This document shows positions 1 through 9,118 of a stretch of DNA of 64,000 bases, one piece after another. The stretch comes from a bacterium (GTDB lineage: Bacteria > Bacillota > Bacilli > Lactobacillales > Streptococcaceae). The notes under the pieces were generated by a model. The model made no database searches. It was not told where the DNA came from and saw only the letters and a list, made by a program, of their open reading frames with translations. The translations under genes and the position numbers were made by a program. The DNA lies in the NCBI GenBank assembly GCA_905221105.1, contig CAJNBW010000001.1:434001-498000 (forward strand), written 5' to 3'. Numbering within the stretch: the first letter of the stretch is position 1; each line of letters opens with the position of its first letter.

Positions 1-241
1 GGTCAATAATCTTACTCATCTTAGCATGCTCCGCCTCATTTTGTAGCTGACCATTGATATAAAAGGCATCAGCTGTCGCATCCGTCGGTAGAGATGACAA
101 AGTCGTCTCCGTGTACATATTTTCCAAAGTCAGAGAGATACTGCTAGTAGCAGGAATCATCTCTTTTTCTTTTTTCTTTCCCCAGTATTTGATAATAGCA
201 ATATTTGCGTAGGAACGTACTGTTACAGGCTCTCTATCCAT
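1..241 (-). CDS. mvaD: Diphosphomevalonate decarboxylase, N-terminal part (cut by window start)
   Basis: Reading from the ATG at 241 down to the window edge gives about 80 residues beginning MDREPVTVRSYANIAIIKYW, the conserved start of GHMP-family diphosphomevalonate decarboxylase. The enzyme makes isopentenyl diphosphate from mevalonate diphosphate in the cytoplasmic mevalonate pathway. Its start lies inside the end of the mevalonate kinase gene (overlap of 19 bases, 223-241), so the two are translationally coupled. The rest of the gene lies outside the window. Confidence 0.93.
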   Translation of the reverse strand, partial: MDREPVTVRSYANIAIIKYWGKKKEKEMIPATSSISLTLENMYTETTLSSLPTDATADAFYINGQLQNEAEHAKMSKIID

Positions 242-1101
242 GTCTGAACAGCTCCTTTCTCTTCTAATATTTCTGCTAGTTCTTGTGCATGAGTCAAATT
301 GGTTGCCAAGGCTATGATACAGCCTCCTAGCCCACCACCGCTCATCTTGGAACCCAGAGCACCATGGCTAAGAGCCGTTTCAACCAAAGAATCTGACTCA
401 GGACTACTAACACCAATTTCTTTTAAATGTAAATGCGCTTGACTGAGGATTTGTCCCAGTTTTTCAGCATCTTTTTGTCTAATCTCATCTTCCGCTTGCT
501 GGGTCAATTCTCCCAAGGCATGCAAAAACGGCAGAGCATCCTTACCCTTATTTTGAACCACTTGGATGGCTTCACGGGTATGACCATAAACACCGGTATC
601 GGCAATCACCAAATAGGCGGATAAATCCATCTCAAGTTCTGTAAATCCTACGTTCTTAATAAAGCGAATAGGCTGGGCACTGAGACAGGTCTTGGCATCC
701 AAACCACTTGGATTCATATGGGCAATCATCTCCGCACGATTGACCAAGATTTCTAATACATCATGAGGCAGTTCTGCCTGATAGTAGTCAAATACCGCAC
801 GAATGGCCGCTATGCTGATAGCTGCTGACGAACCCATCCCACGTTTTTCAGGGATAGCCGAGTCAATCTCACAGCGAATGCAGGATTCTTTGATATCCAA
901 ATACTCCAGTGAGGCATACACCGCCATGGACAAGGTATCCTCCTCATAGAGACGCCAAGGACTCGCTGCAGGAACTACCTTACAAGTCACCTCCACCTCC
1001 AAAAGAGGCAGGGAGATAGCAGGATAACCGTAAACGACCGCATGCTCCCCTATTAAAATAATCTTACTATGTGCCTGACCGACACCCACTTTTTTTGTCA
1101 T
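223..1101 (-). CDS. mvaK1: Mevalonate kinase
   Basis: A 292-residue GHMP kinase that phosphorylates mevalonate with ATP, the first committed step toward isopentenyl diphosphate. The N-terminal substrate motif (KIILIGEHAVVYGYPA), the glycine-rich ATP loop GMGSSAAISIAA near residue 90, GLDAKTC with the catalytic Asp, and the C-terminal KMSGGGLGG motif are all present. Length is normal for the family. It is the first gene of the mvaK1-mvaD operon and overlaps mvaD. In related streptococci mvaK2 and fni follow, which is expected but outside the window. Confidence 0.95.
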   Translation of the reverse strand: MTKKVGVGQAHSKIILIGEHAVVYGYPAISLPLLEVEVTCKVVPAASPWRLYEEDTLSMAVYASLEYLDIKESCIRCEIDSAIPEKRGMGSSAAISIAAIRAVFDYYQAELPHDVLEILVNRAEMIAHMNPSGLDAKTCLSAQPIRFIKNVGFTELEMDLSAYLVIADTGVYGHTREAIQVVQNKGKDALPFLHALGELTQQAEDEIRQKDAEKLGQILSQAHLHLKEIGVSSPESDSLVETALSHGALGSKMSGGGLGGCIIALATNLTHAQELAEILEEKGAVQTWIESL

Positions 1102-1183
1102 GTTTTCCTTTTGCTAGACGAAAAGACCGTCTCATTTTTCATACAAGTATTGATTCTTTCCTATCTATTTTATTATATTTTCA

Positions 1184-1215
1184 CAAAAAAAGCGATTGTT
1201 TCCATTCACAATCGC
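1184..1215 (-). terminator. Terminator of the choline-binding protein gene
   Basis: On the minus strand, just after the stop at 1224, GCGATTGTG and AAACAATCGC form a stem with a short loop, followed by a run of seven T. This is a standard intrinsic terminator separating the gene from mvaK1. Confidence 0.8.
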
Positions 1216-1223
1216 CTCTTTCA

Positions 1224-2165
1224 TTATTGGACCCATTCGCCATTATAGTTGACAGAATAGCCATCTACAGTCGTATTCACTGCCAAGGCGCCTGAACTAT
1301 AAGCATAGTACCATTTACTACCGACCTGGAACCAACCAGTGACCATAGATCCTGATGAACGGAGATAGTACCACTTGTTGCCAAGGTATTGCCAGCCTGT
1401 TTTCATATCTCCATTTGACTGGTCTAAATAATACCAAGTTGAGCCGTCCTGATACCAACCAGTTGCCATAGCTCCTGATGAACGGAGGTAGTACCACTTA
1501 TTGCCAAGTTGTTTCCAACCAGTTTGCATTGCAGCACTTGTTGTATCGAGATAGTACCAAGTTGAGTTGTCATTGGTCCAACCACGCACTAGCTCCCCAA
1601 CCGTCAAACTGTCGATACGAGCATCGAAGCCACTATCCTTCTGTAAATAATACCAGTGTCCCTCATCATGAACCCAACCAGTTTTTAAGGTGTGATAACT
1701 ACGCTGATCTTCAAAATAATAGACTCGTTTCTCTGCTGGACTATCATATTGTTCCCCATGATGTTTGTTGGTATTTGTAGCAGTTTTTGCCTCTAAAACT
1801 TGCTTGCCAACAAATTCTTGTAAGACACCATCTTGTCCAAAGTAGTACCATTCTGGCATTGGCATAGATTCTAATCTCAAACCATTTGGATAAGGACCAA
1901 TTGTACTACCTTTAGATGGAAACGGGATATATTGCCAGCCGACAACCATTTCTCCTGATACATAATCAAAATAATAGGTCTTGCCATCAATCACTCGCCA
2001 GGCCTTTTCTTTGATGTCACCCTTCTTGTAGTAAGTTCTACCATTTTCTTGGACAAATTTCCAACCTTCTGAATCAGCATCATCCGCCAATACTGCACTT
2101 GTTGCCAGTAAGCTAAAGAAAAAGAATGCTAATGCGATTTGCATCAATTTTTTTATTACTTTCAT
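1224..2165 (-). CDS. Choline-binding surface protein, CbpF-like
   Basis: 313 residues from the ATG at 2165, which has GGAGG upstream; an in-frame start at 2234 would place 23 extra residues before a clear signal peptide and is rejected. The signal peptide (MKVIKKLMQIALAFFFFSLL then an ALA-type site) is followed by degenerate repeats, a central segment (KQVLEAKTATNTNKHHGE) that I recognise from pneumococcal CbpF, and C-terminal GW..YYL choline-binding repeats (TGWYQDGSTWYYLD and similar, at least five), ending in the usual GEWVQ tail. It should be exported and held on phosphocholine-decorated teichoic acid. CbpF is reported to inhibit the autolysin LytC, but this copy is shorter than CbpF (about 340), so that role is only a suggestion. 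CbpC/CbpJ types are alternatives. Confidence 0.85.
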   Translation of the reverse strand: MKVIKKLMQIALAFFFFSLLATSAVLADDADSEGWKFVQENGRTYYKKGDIKEKAWRVIDGKTYYFDYVSGEMVVGWQYIPFPSKGSTIGPYPNGLRLESMPMPEWYYFGQDGVLQEFVGKQVLEAKTATNTNKHHGEQYDSPAEKRVYYFEDQRSYHTLKTGWVHDEGHWYYLQKDSGFDARIDSLTVGELVRGWTNDNSTWYYLDTTSAAMQTGWKQLGNKWYYLRSSGAMATGWYQDGSTWYYLDQSNGDMKTGWQYLGNKWYYLRSSGSMVTGWFQVGSKWYYAYSSGALAVNTTVDGYSVNYNGEWVQ

Positions 2166-2232
2166 TAGACGTATCCTCCATAACTGATTATAGCAAAGAC
2201 CAAACTGCATGTCAATATATATAACACCCCTC

Positions 2233-2264
2233 AAAAAAAGCAGTTACAAAACTGCAACTGCTTT
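2233..2264 (-). terminator. Terminator after ritR
   Basis: On the minus strand directly after the ritR stop, AGCAGTT and AACTGCT form a stem around GCAGTTTTGT and are followed by seven T. It closes the gnd-ritR unit before the choline-binding gene. Confidence 0.8.
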
Positions 2265-2265
2265 T

Positions 2266-2955
2266 CTATTCTTGCATGGTGTAACCGACACCACGAACGG
2301 TTTTAATGTAGCTTTTCTGACCTTTTACATCAAGCTTGCTACGTAGATAACGGATATAGACATCCACGATATTGGTTTCAGTCGCACTTTCATACTTCCA
2401 GACACTTTCCAACAACTGCTCACGAGTTAACACTTTCTTGCTTCCCATAAGAGTAGCCAAAAGGTCATACTCACGACGGGTCAGAGCAATCATCTCCTCG
2501 CCACGATAAACGGTATGATGTTCTACATCCATACGCAAATTGCGGTAAGATGTTGGAACCTTCATCTGACTACAGTGTTGGTCGATGAAGTCCCGACCTC
2601 GGAAAATCGCTGAAATACGAGCTACCAGATTATCAATGATTACTGGCTTATAGATGTAAGAAACGGCAAAGCGTTGGATTGTCTCAAGCTGGTCTTGCAA
2701 TTCTTCACGATGGTCCAAGACCATGATGATTGAAGCTGGCTTAGTCCGACTCAGCCTATCTGCAAAATCCTGGGCTGTCATATCCCCCAGATGAGCATTC
2801 AATAAAATCAAGTCATAGTCTGTCTGAAGAGCCACGGAGAGGGCTTTTTGCCCCTCCTCAACCTGATCAACTCGGTATTGCTCTTTTTGGAGTTCCAAAC
2901 TTAAAAAATGAGCTAGATTTCGTTCTTTCTCAAGTAATAAAATCCGTTTCCCCAT
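2266..2955 (-). CDS. ritR: Orphan response regulator RitR (iron/oxidative stress)
   Basis: 229 residues: receiver domain (about 1-120), linker, and OmpR-type winged-helix DNA-binding domain (about 135-229, with TRREYDLLATLMG and VRGVGYTM). The phospho-acceptor position holds Asn53 (LILLN53AH) instead of Asp, and Cys128 sits in the linker (DQHC128). Both are hallmarks of RitR, a phosphorylation-independent regulator of iron uptake in which Cys128 oxidation drives dimerisation (established for S. pneumoniae). No kinase gene is adjacent. It starts 11 bases after gnd and is probably co-transcribed with it. Confidence 0.95.
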   Translation of the reverse strand: MGKRILLLEKERNLAHFLSLELQKEQYRVDQVEEGQKALSVALQTDYDLILLNAHLGDMTAQDFADRLSRTKPASIIMVLDHREELQDQLETIQRFAVSYIYKPVIIDNLVARISAIFRGRDFIDQHCSQMKVPTSYRNLRMDVEHHTVYRGEEMIALTRREYDLLATLMGSKKVLTREQLLESVWKYESATETNIVDVYIRYLRSKLDVKGQKSYIKTVRGVGYTMQE

Positions 2956-2966
2956 GGCAGACCTAC

Positions 2967-4391
2967 TTATTTTTCGTCATACCAAGAGTAGTGGAATGTT
3001 CCTTCTTTGTCTTTACGTTGGTAAGTGTGAGCACCAAAGTAGTCACGCTGCGCTTGGATCAAATTAGCTGGAAGGTCAGCTGAACGGTAGCTATCAAAGT
3101 AAGTGATAGCTGCTGAGAAAGTTGGTACTGGTACACCAGCTTGAACAGCAAGCGCTACGATATCGCGCACTGCTTGTTGGTACTTAGCAGTAACATCCAA
3201 GAAGTACTCATCCAAAAGAAGGTTAGCAAGATCTGCATCACGGTTGTAAGCATCTGTAATCTTTTGCAAGAAACGAGAACGGATGATACAGCCATCACGC
3301 CAGATAGACGCAATGTCTGCAAATGGCAAGTTCCAGTTGTTTTCTTTAGAAGCTACACGCAATTGAGCAAAACCTTGTGCGTATGAAATGATTTTTGAGA
3401 AGTAAAGGGCTTGACGGATTTTTTCAATCAACTCAGCCTTGTCTCCTTCAAATTTGAAGGCAGCTGGTTTTGGAAGGACCTTGCTAGCATGCACACGTTC
3501 TTCTTTGTAAGTTGAAATGTAACGTGCAAATACTGACTCAGTGATGAGTGACAATGGCACACCAAGGTCAAGTGATGATTGGCTAGTCCATTTACCAGTT
3601 CCCTTGTTACCTGCAGCATCAAGGATGTAGTCTACGATTGGTCCGTCTTGACCTTCATCGTCTTTACGGCTCAAGATATCAGCTGTGATTTCGATCAAGT
3701 AGCTGTCCAATTCACCCTTGTTCCACTCAGTAAAGATTTCAGCCATGTCTTCTGCAGAAAGGCCTAGCAAGTGTTGCATCAAGTCATAGCTTTCTGCGAT
3801 CAATTGCATATCACCATACTCGATACCGTTGTGAACCATTTTCACATAGTGACCAGCTCCATCAGGACCGATGTAAGTCACACATGGTTTGCCATCTTCT
3901 GGTGCTTTAGCTGAGATTTCTTCAAGAACATCAGCAACCAATTCGTAGGCCTCTTTTTGTCCACCAGGCATGATAGAAGGACCTTCAAGGGCACCTTTTT
4001 CACCACCAGAAACCCCGGTACCGATAAAGTTGATACCTGAGTTTGCCAATTCTTCATTACGACGGATTGTATCTTTGTAGAAAGTGTTTCCTCCGTCAAT
4101 CAAGATATCACCTTTGTCAAGGTGTGGAAGAAGGGCTTGGATAGTAGCATCTGTACCAGGTCCAGCTTGAACCATGAGCATGATACGACGAGGTTTTTCG
4201 ATTGAGTTTACAAAACTTTCAACGTCATAGCTTGGTACAAAGTTCTTTTCAGGATGGCAAGCAATTACATCTTCAGTTTTTTCTTTACTACGGTTGTAAA
4301 TAGCAACTGTGTAACCACGAGATTCAATATTAAGGGCAAGGTTACGACCCATTACGGCCATACCAACGACACCAAAGTTAGCTTTTGTCAT
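2967..4391 (-). CDS. gnd: 6-phosphogluconate dehydrogenase, decarboxylating
   Basis: 474 residues, full length. It oxidises 6-phosphogluconate to ribulose 5-phosphate with NADP in the pentose phosphate pathway. The N-terminal dinucleotide fold ([14 protein letters not shown]), the substrate motif [19 protein letters not shown], the catalytic Lys region [17 protein letters not shown] and the C-terminal all-helical domain ending near [11 protein letters not shown] are present. NADPH supply and the neighbouring redox regulator ritR fit a shared role in oxidative stress, which is inference from linkage. Confidence 0.97.
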   Translation of the reverse strand: MTKANFGVVGMAVMGRNLALNIESRGYTVAIYNRSKEKTEDVIACHPEKNFVPSYDVESFVNSIEKPRRIMLMVQAGPGTDATIQALLPHLDKGDILIDGGNTFYKDTIRRNEELANSGINFIGTGVSGGEKGALEGPSIMPGGQKEAYELVADVLEEISAKAPEDGKPCVTYIGPDGAGHYVKMVHNGIEYGDMQLIAESYDLMQHLLGLSAEDMAEIFTEWNKGELDSYLIEITADILSRKDDEGQDGPIVDYILDAAGNKGTGKWTSQSSLDLGVPLSLITESVFARYISTYKEERVHASKVLPKPAAFKFEGDKAELIEKIRQALYFSKIISYAQGFAQLRVASKENNWNLPFADIASIWRDGCIIRSRFLQKITDAYNRDADLANLLLDEYFLDVTAKYQQAVRDIVALAVQAGVPVPTFSAAITYFDSYRSADLPANLIQAQRDYFGAHTYQRKDKEGTFHYSWYDEK

Positions 4392-4466
4392 TTGACACTC
4401 CTCTTGTTTAATTTGTTTTATTTTATCATTTTTACTTTTGAAAAGAAAGAATTTTGTAACGACTGC

Positions 4467-5873
4467 TTAGTAGTCCAAATCATCCGCATGTCCAGAACCA
4501 TTTCCAACAAAGTATCCTGTCTTACAGTTAAGGGTAAAGAGATAGGTTCCATCTGGCTTATAGAGGTTGTAATAACCATTGCCATTAACGATATTGACAC
4601 GTTCGAGGATGTACTGATTTCCAGTGATGTAGCCACGTGAACGTGAAGTCGCTAGAATTTGTTCCAAAACGCCATCCGCGAAATCCCAAGCAGAGTTGTT
4701 ACTATCATCAATAGCAGACTGATTGTAGGCAACACGACTAGCACTTCTTTGAACAGAAACACCCGCACTTGACAAGCCCATATTGACTTCACTGCGAGCA
4801 CTTCTAGTCTCATTTGAGGCAGTATTTGAACTACTTGGTTTTGTCTCACTAGTTGTATTTGAGCTTGCTTGACTAGAGCTTGAACTGCTAGTTTGACTTG
4901 AACTTGAGCTAGAAGCACTTGTTTGCTGGCTCTTACCAAGGCTAATGGCCTTATCTAGCACTTTGTCAATCTCAGTATTCCCTGTTTTAATATCTGTAAA
5001 TTTAGCATCAGATTTAGCTTTGGCATTGGTATCCAAGACACCATCCAAAATAGCTGGTTTTTCAAATTGTGCATTGACATCTTGAATGGCCTTGATTTGC
5101 ATTGCTAGACTATCATACTTAGATTTGGCAAGCGTATGTTCACGGCTACCTTCTAGCTTATCAAGTAAGGTCTTGAGTTGGCTCAACTTATCAAACTGGC
5201 TATTCTTCAAAGCTGTTTTATTGCTATCTGTGTAGAAGGCATCATAAAGTGTATTAAAATCATCCACATCTGATTGATTGGCTGTAGTTGATTGAGCAGT
5301 TTGAATTTCCTTGGTCGAACGATTCACTTGACGATAGACATAATAAGCACTGACACAGATAATCACTGATACAAGCGCCAAAGCGGTCAAAACAAAGCCT
5401 TTTTTACTTTTCTTTTCTGAGTCCTCTTGATCCAGACGAGAAAAATTGTTCTCCTCTTCCACTTCCTCAGTCATTTCTGCTAAATTTTCATCCTCTAGCA
5501 CTATAGGATCCCAGTCTTTATCCTCATCGTCCAAAGACAGTGGAGGTAAGATAGCTTCAGAAGATGGAACTTCCTCTGAAGGGGTTTCCGACTCCTCTAC
5601 AGCTTCACGTACTTCTTGGATTAAATCATCCAGACTCTGAGTTTCGACTAACTCCTCTTTTTTGTATTGGCGGGTCGCAAACTTATCTGCTTCGATTTCA
5701 TCTTTGTGTTGCTTCACATACTTGTCCAAAATGGAATCTTCAGGCAAGACTCCTGCTTCCACTTCTTCATTTTTACGAATCGCTTGACCAACTGTTAACT
5801 CTTTTGCTTCATCAAAATCAAATCGTGGTTCTTGGTTTTCTTTTTTATGACGATTCCGTCTTTTCTTACTCAT
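4467..5873 (-). CDS. mapZ: Mid-cell division-site positioning protein MapZ (LocZ)
   Basis: 468 residues. A charged cytoplasmic N-terminal half (1-180) is followed by one membrane segment (about 182-203, [20 protein letters not shown]), an extracellular helical region, a Ser-rich linker (about 320-365) and a conserved C-terminal domain (from about 385, [10 protein letters not shown]...). Thr67 (KFAT67RQ) and Thr78 (VET78QS) match the StkP phosphorylation sites described for pneumococcal MapZ. The protein marks the division site and guides FtsZ ring placement in streptococci. It follows the methyltransferase gene by 12 bases. Confidence 0.95.
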   Translation of the reverse strand: MSKKRRNRHKKENQEPRFDFDEAKELTVGQAIRKNEEVEAGVLPEDSILDKYVKQHKDEIEADKFATRQYKKEELVETQSLDDLIQEVREAVEESETPSEEVPSSEAILPPLSLDDEDKDWDPIVLEDENLAEMTEEVEEENNFSRLDQEDSEKKSKKGFVLTALALVSVIICVSAYYVYRQVNRSTKEIQTAQSTTANQSDVDDFNTLYDAFYTDSNKTALKNSQFDKLSQLKTLLDKLEGSREHTLAKSKYDSLAMQIKAIQDVNAQFEKPAILDGVLDTNAKAKSDAKFTDIKTGNTEIDKVLDKAISLGKSQQTSASSSSSSQTSSSSSSQASSNTTSETKPSSSNTASNETRSARSEVNMGLSSAGVSVQRSASRVAYNQSAIDDSNNSAWDFADGVLEQILATSRSRGYITGNQYILERVNIVNGNGYYNLYKPDGTYLFTLNCKTGYFVGNGSGHADDLDY

Positions 5874-5885
5874 GAGTATCCCTTT

Positions 5886-7043
5886 CTATTTTAACTCTTG
5901 ACGTTTGACACGCTGACCAAAATATTGATACAGATCCACTTTCAAGGTTCCGTTGTATAACTTACGCTTCTTATCTGCTTGGCTCCCATACTTGCTTTCA
6001 AAGGTTTCATCACTAGTTAGGATAAATTTGCTCCAAGTTTTGAGCGGTGCAAATACTTGCCCCATCTCAGCATAGAGCTTGGTAACTCCTGCATCATCTG
6101 ATAAACGCTCCCCGTAAGGCGGATTGGAAATAATCACACCATTTATTTTATCGGAACGCAAATCCTGCACGCGCATCTGCTTAAAAGTAATGTCTCCTGC
6201 AACACCTGCTGCCTGAGCATTGGCCTTAGCAATTTCCACCATGCGAGCATCAATATCACAGCCCATGATATCCAGCGCAAGCTCACGGTCTACTTTTTTA
6301 GCCGCTTCTGTGCGCAGTTCCTGAACCAAGCGGTCGCTGACCCAGTTCCATTCCTCAAATGCAAAAGAGCGACGAAGACCTGGAGCCATCTTTCGAGCAA
6401 TCATGACCGCCTCGATACAGAAAGTTCCTGAACCACAGGTCGGATCAATCAAAGGCTTGTCTGGGTACCAGTTAGAAAGTTGTAAAATAGCTGCCGCCAT
6501 GTTTTCCTTGATAGGAGCCCCACCTTTTTCAGTACGATATCCTCGTTTAAAGAGACTAGACCCGGTCGTATCAATCATGACAGTTGCCATATCTTTGAGA
6601 ATAGAGACCTCAATCTTGAACTCCGGACCAGTTTCCATCAAAGGAACACCTTCTGGACGGGCGTAGTGTTTCTGCAATTTCTTGACAACAGCTTTCTTAG
6701 AAATAGCCTGCACACTTGGCTCATTGTGTAGTTTAGACTTAACACACTTGGCTTTTGAAATCGGGAATCGAGCTCCAAGTGGTAAATAATTTTCCCAATC
6801 TAGAGCGAAAACTCCCTGAAACAGCTCTTCAAAAGTCTTAGCTGGGAAAGTTCCTACGATAATTTTGATACGATCTGCTGCCCGAAGCCAGAGGTTGGTT
6901 TCGATAATCGCTCTCACGTCTCCTTGAAAACGGACACGACCATTTTCAACCTGACAATCGTAACCCAACTCTCGCACTTCTCGTCCCACGACAGCCTCAA
7001 GACCCGCTGCCACAGTTGCAATTAAATTAAATTCTTTTTTCAT
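5886..7043 (-). CDS. RlmL-like class I SAM-dependent RNA methyltransferase
   Basis: 385 residues from the ATG at 7043 (MKKEFNLIATVAAGLEAVVG); an upstream in-frame TTG at 7058 would add five residues and is less likely. The N-terminal THUMP-containing region (about 1-155) binds RNA. The C-terminal Rossmann methyltransferase has PTCGSGTFCIEA for SAM binding and the NPPYGERL motif for base (N2-guanine) methylation. The family relates to the N-terminal half of E. coli RlmL, which makes m2G in 23S rRNA; the exact target here is not shown. It is upstream of mapZ and downstream of rnpB. Confidence 0.88.
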   Translation of the reverse strand: MKKEFNLIATVAAGLEAVVGREVRELGYDCQVENGRVRFQGDVRAIIETNLWLRAADRIKIIVGTFPAKTFEELFQGVFALDWENYLPLGARFPISKAKCVKSKLHNEPSVQAISKKAVVKKLQKHYARPEGVPLMETGPEFKIEVSILKDMATVMIDTTGSSLFKRGYRTEKGGAPIKENMAAAILQLSNWYPDKPLIDPTCGSGTFCIEAVMIARKMAPGLRRSFAFEEWNWVSDRLVQELRTEAAKKVDRELALDIMGCDIDARMVEIAKANAQAAGVAGDITFKQMRVQDLRSDKINGVIISNPPYGERLSDDAGVTKLYAEMGQVFAPLKTWSKFILTSDETFESKYGSQADKKRKLYNGTLKVDLYQYFGQRVKRQELK

Positions 7044-7079
7044 GTTACAGTCTTGCAAGACCTTTCTATATGTCCACTT

Positions 7080-7117
7080 TAAAAAATGAGGTTGAGAAAA
7101 TTTCTCAGCCCCAACCT
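7080..7117 (-). terminator. rnpB terminator
   Basis: AGGTTGGGGCTGAGAAA and TTTCTCAACCT on the minus strand form a long stem followed by a T run at 7080-7086, immediately 3' of the RNase P RNA. Confidence 0.8.
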
Positions 7118-7119
7118 AT

Positions 7120-7514
7120 ATGCAATTTTCTATAAGCCATGTTTTGTTCCAGAAGTGACTAGGACCACTTCCTTCGATAATCATCTGTCTACCACTAACA
7201 GCTCTAGCTGATAGCAGTCAGAATACTACGTTCGTTTCCGCGTACTCCATGCCCCGACCAAAATTTGGGTTGCTAGCTTGAGGGGTTTACCGCGTTCCAC
7301 TCTCTCCGTTTCCAGAAAGACTCCGTCACTGTGGCACTTTCAAGCCTACTCTGGCCTATCCAAGGACTTAGCCATTTCAACTGCCGTAACGATTTCTCGT
7401 CCCTAGGCTTATGGTTTCGCCTAGCACAAACACTACAGGCATCACAGCCTGTGCTAGCATGGACTTTCCTCATGAGAAGAAATTCTCCTCACGCGATTAT
7501 CCAAAAATTGCACA
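7120..7514 (-). ncRNA. rnpB: RNase P RNA, class B
   Basis: The 5' end (TGTGCAATTTTTGGATAATC) pairs with the 3' end (ATAGAAAATTGCA) to form helix P1. The conserved block GAGGAAAGTCCATGCTAGC near the 5' end and the downstream CAGAGTAGGCTTGAAAGTG-type core are characteristic of the Bacillus-type (class B) ribozyme. It processes the 5' ends of tRNA precursors. Open frames on both strands here (for example 7273-7473 and 7331-7540) are spurious. It lies between gpsB and the methyltransferase gene, the arrangement known from pneumococci. Ends are estimated from P1 pairing. Confidence 0.95.
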
Positions 7515-7528
7515 TCTCAAATAACTAC

Positions 7529-7858
7529 TTAGAAATCTGAGTTATCTAAAATTTGTTTACCAAACACTTCTTTTTCAAGACGATTCAAGCGTTTCAAAAT
7601 ATCAAAATTCGTCATAGAACTTGTAGTTGCCGCTTCAATAGGCTCTGCTTGAACTGGTGAAGGTTTCGGTTTACGAGCTAATTCTTCCTTCAAATCCGCA
7701 ATTTCCTGACGAAGTGACTTGACCAAGGCAGCATAGGTTTCATAGTCCTTAATGACATCGTCTAAAAACTCATCAACTTCTACCTTGCTATACCCACGGA
7801 CTTCACGTCCAAACTCTTGTTCAAAAATATCTTTCGCTGAAAAAATAATACTTGCCAT
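7529..7858 (-). CDS. gpsB: Cell-division protein GpsB (DivIVA family)
   Basis: 109 residues from the ATG at 7858, preceded by GGAGAG; an in-frame start four codons earlier is less likely. The N-terminal DivIVA-like lipid-binding/coiled-coil domain ([34 protein letters not shown]) is followed by a coiled coil, a Pro-rich linker (about 66-85) and a short C-terminal helix ([11 protein letters not shown]). GpsB coordinates septal and peripheral wall synthesis and StkP signalling in streptococci. It is followed by rnpB. Confidence 0.95.
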   Translation of the reverse strand: MASIIFSAKDIFEQEFGREVRGYSKVEVDEFLDDVIKDYETYAALVKSLRQEIADLKEELARKPKPSPVQAEPIEAATTSSMTNFDILKRLNRLEKEVFGKQILDNSDF

Positions 7859-7927
7859 GTCTCTCTCCATTCTCGCTTGCTAGTATTATTATATAAAAAA
7901 AGGCAAACAAAAATCAAGGTCAAAGCT

Positions 7928-8455
7928 TCAATTTTCGGAAAAATTTTCAGCAAGTTCATTTAGCTGATCAAATGTTAATCTCTTTATAAAATAGTCCTCT
8001 TGATTTTTCATCTTTTGGTAAAAATAAGCTAGTTTCGTTTCATTTTCTTCATCATAAAAAAGATAGGAACTGTTCGTGTTTTCCAGTAAAAACTGCTGGT
8101 AATCTCTTAACTGCCCCTTGTGTTCATAGCGAGGATAGGCATATTTGACAAAGTCTACCTGCTTAAAGCGACTCAGTTTCATCTGATTACCTTCATTCCA
8201 ATTTTCCCCATGGGTTTCAAAAGCAAAAATGGTGGCCAACTGGAAATCGTACTCTGTCTTCATCTCCTGAGCAACCTCTAAAACCCAATATTCAAAGCCC
8301 AAAGTCCCTGTAAATACAAGCCAAGTCACCCCATCTTCTGCCATAGCTTCTAAATCCCTACGTATCGCTTTTTTAATCAATTTAAGACGAGGATCCTTGT
8401 CAGAAAACAAACCCAAATCAAAAGCAGAATAGCCTAAAACCAAAGCTGTAGTCAT
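7928..8455 (-). CDS. DUF1273 / YpsA-family protein
   Basis: 175 residues from the ATG at 8455 ([20 protein letters not shown]), which has GAAAGGG upstream; the longer frame to 8539 would overlap recU and its promoter. The fold is the SLOG/YpsA type, a nucleotide-binding Rossmann-like domain ([23 protein letters not shown]). YpsA in B. subtilis is linked to cell division and stress, but no reaction is established. It is divergent from recU, with both starts within 66 bases, and lies upstream of gpsB. Confidence 0.85.
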   Translation of the reverse strand: MTTALVLGYSAFDLGLFSDKDPRLKLIKKAIRRDLEAMAEDGVTWLVFTGTLGFEYWVLEVAQEMKTEYDFQLATIFAFETHGENWNEGNQMKLSRFKQVDFVKYAYPRYEHKGQLRDYQQFLLENTNSSYLFYDEENETKLAYFYQKMKNQEDYFIKRLTFDQLNELAENFSEN

Positions 8456-8477
8456 TTTTAACCCTTTCTGTGCAAAT

Positions 8478-8489
8478 TTATGATATAAT
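8478..8489 (+). promoter_or_regulatory. Extended -10 promoter of recU-pbp1a
   Basis: TGATATAAT at 8481-8489 is an extended -10 (TG-N-TATAAT) 33 bases upstream of the recU ATG, with GGAG just before the start. No good -35 is visible, which is usual for extended -10 promoters. Confidence 0.6.
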
Positions 8490-8521
8490 AGAGTGATGTT
8501 ATTGTACCAATAAGGAGAATT

Positions 8522-9118
8522 ATGGTCAACTATCCTCATAAAATTTCATCACAAAAAAGACAAACATCTCTTTCTCAACCAAAAAATTTCGCAAATCGAG
8601 GAATGTCTTTTGAAAAGATGATCAATGCTACCAACGACTACTATTTGTCTCAGGGCTTGGCTGTTATACACAAGAAACCTACCCCTATTCAAATCGTACG
8701 AGTGGACTATCCACAACGAAGTCGTGCCAAGATTGTTGAAGCCTATTTTCGACAAGCTTCAACGACAGACTATTCTGGCGTTTATAAGGGATATTACATC
8801 GACTTTGAAGCCAAGGAAACAAAACAAAAACGTGCGATTCCGATGAAAAATTTCCATCCACATCAGATTCAGCATATGGAACAAGTCCTTGCCCAACAAG
8901 GAATCTGCTTTGTCCTTCTTCACTTTTCTTCTCAGCAAGAAACCTACTTATTACCGGCATATGATTTGATTCGCTTCTATCATCAAGATAAGGGACAAAA
9001 ATCAATGCCACTTGGATATATTCGAGAATATGGATATGAAATCAAGGCTGGTGCCTTCCCTCAAATTCCCTATCTCAATGTTATCAAAGAACATTTATTA
9101 GGTGGTAAAACAAGATGA
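8522..9118 (+). CDS. recU: Holliday junction resolvase RecU
   Basis: 198 residues, the family's usual streptococcal length. The nuclease core is seen in [34 protein letters not shown] (the metal-binding D/E-x-K site) and the later HPHQIQHM and LHFSS segments. It resolves recombination intermediates and supports chromosome segregation. The last four bases overlap the pbp1a start (ATGA), so recU and pbp1a are coupled, a conserved arrangement in Gram-positive cocci. Confidence 0.96.
   Translation: MVNYPHKISSQKRQTSLSQPKNFANRGMSFEKMINATNDYYLSQGLAVIHKKPTPIQIVRVDYPQRSRAKIVEAYFRQASTTDYSGVYKGYYIDFEAKETKQKRAIPMKNFHPHQIQHMEQVLAQQGICFVLLHFSSQQETYLLPAYDLIRFYHQDKGQKSMPLGYIREYGYEIKAGAFPQIPYLNVIKEHLLGGKTR

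Noticed and set aside
1224..2165. Tandem choline-binding repeats considered as a CRISPR or DNA repeat array
   Set aside because: Repeats are codon-periodic, degenerate and encode GW..YYL protein repeats.
4254..4640. 128-codon plus-strand frame over gnd/mapZ
   Set aside because: Antisense shadow of two well-supported genes, with no start signal or family resemblance.
7273..7540. Open frames of 66 and 69 codons on opposite strands
   Set aside because: They fall inside the RNase P RNA gene, whose conserved core and P1 pairing explain the sequence.
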